Shown piece after piece: positions 6,943 to 8,182 of a stretch of 8,182 nucleotides of DNA; within the stretch, counting starts at the first letter, position 1; each line of letters begins with the position of its first letter. Under the pieces are notes generated by a model that ran no database searches, was not told where the DNA came from, and saw only the letters and a list, made by a program, of their open reading frames with translations. The position numbers and the translations under genes are program-made. Source of the DNA: Parachlamydia sp. (GTDB lineage Bacteria; Chlamydiota; Chlamydiia; Chlamydiales; Parachlamydiaceae); NCBI GenBank assembly GCA_021298935.1, contig JAJTHR010000254.1:1-8182 (forward strand). Reading direction: 5' to 3'.

Positions 6943-6958
6943 TTAATAAATTGTTTTA

Positions 6959-7240
6959 TTACCTATCTCTTTCTATTTGGCAAACAAGCATTCCAATTAA
7001 AAATGGATAAACGGCCCAACTCCGCTTCGATACAGAACCAAGACATTCAATTAATACTGCCCTTCCGACAAGTGAAGATCTTAAGGCCAAACCTAGTTTT
7101 ACCTCAGCCAAAATATTATTTCCAATAAAATGTAATCGGGAATGCTGATGAGCATACCATCTTGATCCAGTCAATAATTTAGATGTCACTAACGTAGAAA
7201 CTATTAAACCTGAATAGGGATGTTGTTGAATTGTATTCAT
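6959..7240 (-). CDS. Hypothetical protein, 93 aa
   Basis: I do not recognise it. The minus strand is open for 93 codons from the ATG at 7240-7238 (MNTIQQHPYSGLIVSTLVTS). The composition is protein-like: hydrophobic stretches LIVSTLV (12-18), LGLALRSSLVGRAVLIECLG (49-68) and YPFLIGMLV (78-86) sit between basic segments (SRWYAHQHSR at 26-35, a basic end RDR). The ribosome binding site is weak (AAGAG about seven bases upstream). Its end faces the perfect hairpin at 6910-6942, as expected for a real convergent gene. It follows a possible recombinase remnant by nine bases, so it may itself be part of a decayed mobile segment. An overlapping plus-strand frame (6904-7128) looks less protein-like. 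Confidence 0.45.
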   Translation of the reverse strand: MNTIQQHPYSGLIVSTLVTSKLLTGSRWYAHQHSRLHFIGNNILAEVKLGLALRSSLVGRAVLIECLGSVSKRSWAVYPFLIGMLVCQIERDR

Positions 7241-7249
7241 TGTGAACTC

Positions 7250-7312
7250 TTAATTAAGTGCTTTAAATTCAGACCTCATTTGGTCCACGGTTGGTCCATT
7301 GAGTAGAGTAAC
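7250..7312 (-). pseudogene. Possible C-terminal remnant of a tyrosine recombinase
   Basis: The minus strand reads 20 codons, VTLLNGPTVDQMRSEFKALN, to a TAA at 7252-7250. An in-frame TAG precedes it at 7315-7313, and it has no start. The VTLLNG part resembles the segment that follows the RYAHL-type active-site block near the end of many phage-type integrases (for example ...KAVxLLNG). The frame is lost exactly where the inverted-repeat element begins. The stretch is short and the family assignment is an inference. It also explains two TTGGTCCA copies (7280-7287, 7291-7298) on the plus strand as coding sequence rather than a binding site. Confidence 0.3.
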
Positions 7313-7319
7313 CTAATTA

Positions 7320-7430
7320 ACGTTTGATGTGAAATGCCTTTTCCTCAGTGAAAAATGGTGATGTGAAATTCCTCATAAAAAATGGGGCTTTCAATATCAA
7401 CAGTTTATATTTTTATTTCACATCAAACGT
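7320..7430. repeat. 111-bp element with perfect 16-bp terminal inverted repeats
   Basis: ACGTTTGATGTGAAAT (7320-7335) is exactly repeated in reverse complement at 7415-7430. The core TGATGTGAAAT occurs a third time, in direct orientation, at 7359-7369. This makes two imperfect tandem units: 7325-7358 and 7359-7386, each with TGATGTGAAAT, then CCTCA, then a run of A and ATGG. The right end abuts the toxin stop codon (7434-7432). No clear target duplication flanks the element, and it has no coding potential. It could be a miniature transposable element, the trimmed end of one, or a long terminator or protective hairpin for the toxin-antitoxin transcript. Confidence 0.75.
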
Positions 7431-7431
7431 A

Positions 7432-7707
7432 TCATAGATCTTTGTAAATGTTTTTTCGTTGTCCTACTCGAACAACTGTAACAAACAACTTCTTATCTAC
7501 GATTGCATATACAATCCGATAGTCTCCTTTTTCGCCAGTATGAATGCGATACAACTCGTACTTTGTATTCGTCATTTTAATATAACCATCCGGCCTTGGA
7601 TTCTCTGCCAGTGCGTCAATATCGGCTTTTATAATTACGTACTCTTTATTAGGTAGTTTCTTTAAAAAACGTCTTGCAACAGAGTCAACTTCAATCTGAT
7701 AAGCCAT
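7432..7707 (-). CDS. RelE/ParE-superfamily toxin, probable mRNA interferase
   Basis: The 91-aa protein has the layout of RelE toxins: an N-terminal helix pair (VARRFLKKLPNKEYVIIKADIDALAENPRP), then a beta sheet with ELYRIHTGEKGDYRIVYAIVD (51-71) and LFVTVVRVGQRKNIY (74-88). Basic and tyrosine residues at the positions used for ribosome-dependent mRNA cleavage in RelE are present: R54, R64, R84 and Y88. This favours an RNase rather than a gyrase-poisoning ParE, but the two cannot be separated with certainty here. The gene overlaps the antitoxin by 17 nt and starts inside it (CATCATGGC), so its translation depends on the antitoxin. It appears full length and intact. Free toxin would stop translation, and antitoxin binding would block this. 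Confidence 0.88.
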   Translation of the reverse strand: MAYQIEVDSVARRFLKKLPNKEYVIIKADIDALAENPRPDGYIKMTNTKYELYRIHTGEKGDYRIVYAIVDKKLFVTVVRVGQRKNIYKDL

Positions 7708-7960
7708 GATGTTTATCTAATTCCTTTTTCGCTTTTTCCCAGGAGGTAAATTCATTTCTTGCAAAAGCTTCTTCTGCTGCTAAAATATCGGATTCATTTT
7801 CCATTGCCTCTAAAGCATCCAAATCTTCTTTGGGAACAAACGCGCCCATGATTTTTCCATTGTTAGTGACAACAAATCTTTCATGGCGGTACTTAGTCAA
7901 AGATAAGTACTCTGATAAGTTTTGGCGAAATTTAACAAAATTGATTTTTTGAGCGTCCAT
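7691..7960 (-). CDS. Phd/YefM-family antitoxin
   Basis: The 89-aa protein is the first gene of the toxin-antitoxin pair. The N-terminal Phd/YefM fold covers about residues 5-50: FVKFRQNLSEYLSLTKY followed by RFVVTNNGKIMGAFVPKEDLDALE, the usual helix, beta hairpin and helix that dimerise and bind DNA. The acidic, lysine-rich C-terminus (55-89) should wrap the toxin and be open to proteases. AGGAGG lies five bases before the ATG (7971-7966), a strong site that fits the excess of antitoxin over toxin such systems need. Pairing of a YefM-type antitoxin with a RelE-type toxin matches the YefM-YoeB and related modules. Confidence 0.88.
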   Translation of the reverse strand: MDAQKINFVKFRQNLSEYLSLTKYRHERFVVTNNGKIMGAFVPKEDLDALEAMENESDILAAEEAFARNEFTSWEKAKKELDKHHGLSD

Positions 7961-8019
7961 ATTAGCCTCCTCACTCTTAACTCTAAGATAAATGAATGAG
8001 GGATTATTTGCTAGAAAAA

Positions 8020-8038
8020 AGTGTACTGAGTGTACACT
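8020..8038 (-). promoter_or_regulatory. Probable operator of the toxin-antitoxin operon (TGTACA palindrome)
   Basis: AGTGTACACT (8029-8038) is a perfect 10-bp palindrome with a TGTACA core. An AGTGTACT copy at 8020-8027 is offset by nine bases and differs only in the last core base. E. coli YefM-YoeB binds palindromes with TGTACA cores in its own promoter, so paired cores upstream of a YefM-type antitoxin fit autoregulation. They lie about 60-78 bases before the start codon. A TATCTT or AATAAT -10 box could lie between, but no strong promoter is evident. Confidence 0.6.
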
Positions 8039-8040
8039 AG

Positions 8041-8182
8041 TGGGTCATCTGTAAGCGTCAAAACTAGCCATATACCATGGCATAGAAAAAGCTGTTATTT
8101 TACAGGTATCAAAGGCGAGATGCGGCCCACTGATCGGGTAGAAGCTCGTAAAGCTTGCTAGAATTATGGCTCATAAGACGGC
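8041..8182. other. Unassigned end of window
   Basis: No gene can be supported here. The minus strand is open from 8170 to a TGA at 8047-8045 but has no suitable start or ribosome binding site, and the frame is stopped at 8173-8171. The plus strand has a frame of similar length that ends at a TAG near 8160. A near-palindrome around CCATGG (about 8071-8084) is present. The stretch may belong to a feature beyond the edge. Confidence 0.4.

Noticed and set aside
6904..7128. 74-aa plus-strand frame
   Set aside because: It starts in the terminator hairpin, has no ribosome binding site and is antisense to a more protein-like frame.
7280..7298. Two TTGGTCCA direct repeats 11 bases apart as a protein-binding or attachment site
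   Set aside because: They fall in a possible coding remnant on the other strand; two copies alone do not support a site.
7320..7430. CRISPR-like array from the repeated TGATGTGAAAT core
   Set aside because: Only three copies, one inverted, with similar rather than unique intervening sequence.
8045..8170. 42-codon minus-strand open stretch at the window end
   Set aside because: No start or ribosome binding site, and no family recognised; could be part of something beyond the edge.

Overview
The window most likely comes from a chromosome of an obligate intracellular bacterium, with an environmental chlamydia (Parachlamydiaceae-like) as the best guess. The reasons are indirect: moderate GC with AT-rich intergenic DNA, a class II lysyl-tRNA synthetase with an unusual motif around its lysine pocket, a transposase fragment, a toxin-antitoxin pair, and a tandem pair of large proteins that match no family I recognise. 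No single feature proves the taxon, and a Legionella-like gammaproteobacterium is not excluded.

Layout. Positions 1-150 hold the N-terminus of a probable IS630-type transposase (minus strand, cut by the window edge). About 210 bases of featureless spacer follow. Then come two minus-strand paralogues (530 aa at 394-1986; 370 aa at 2151-3263). Each has its own ribosome binding site, probable promoter and rho-independent terminator, so they look like two independent transcription units produced by a tandem duplication. They share an unbroken N-terminal alignment with a conserved hydrophobic segment, and carry a recurring Y-x(4,5)-DG-x5-DG motif: two copies in the short protein and four in the long one.

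A divergent promoter region (3264-3399) separates them from a plus-strand housekeeping cluster: rimO (ribosomal protein S12 methylthiotransferase), a 58-aa single-span membrane or exported peptide, lysS (lysyl-tRNA synthetase) and a 92-aa multi-span membrane protein. The gaps are 36, 6 and 12 nt, so this is probably one operon with a translation theme (tRNA charging and ribosome modification) plus two small membrane proteins. A perfect 15-bp hairpin closes it and also faces the end of a convergent 93-aa ORF.

The last 1.2 kb is accessory in character. It holds a 20-codon open stretch that resembles the C-terminal tail of a tyrosine recombinase, a 111-bp element bounded by perfect 16-bp inverted repeats, and a RelE-type toxin with a Phd/YefM-type antitoxin. 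A TGTACA-centred palindrome lies upstream of the antitoxin, as expected for YefM-type autoregulation. The final 140 bases hold no gene I can support.

The least explained parts are the tandem paralogue family with its DG repeats and the inverted-repeat element beside the toxin-antitoxin operon. I see no clear evidence of a wholly new multi-gene system.
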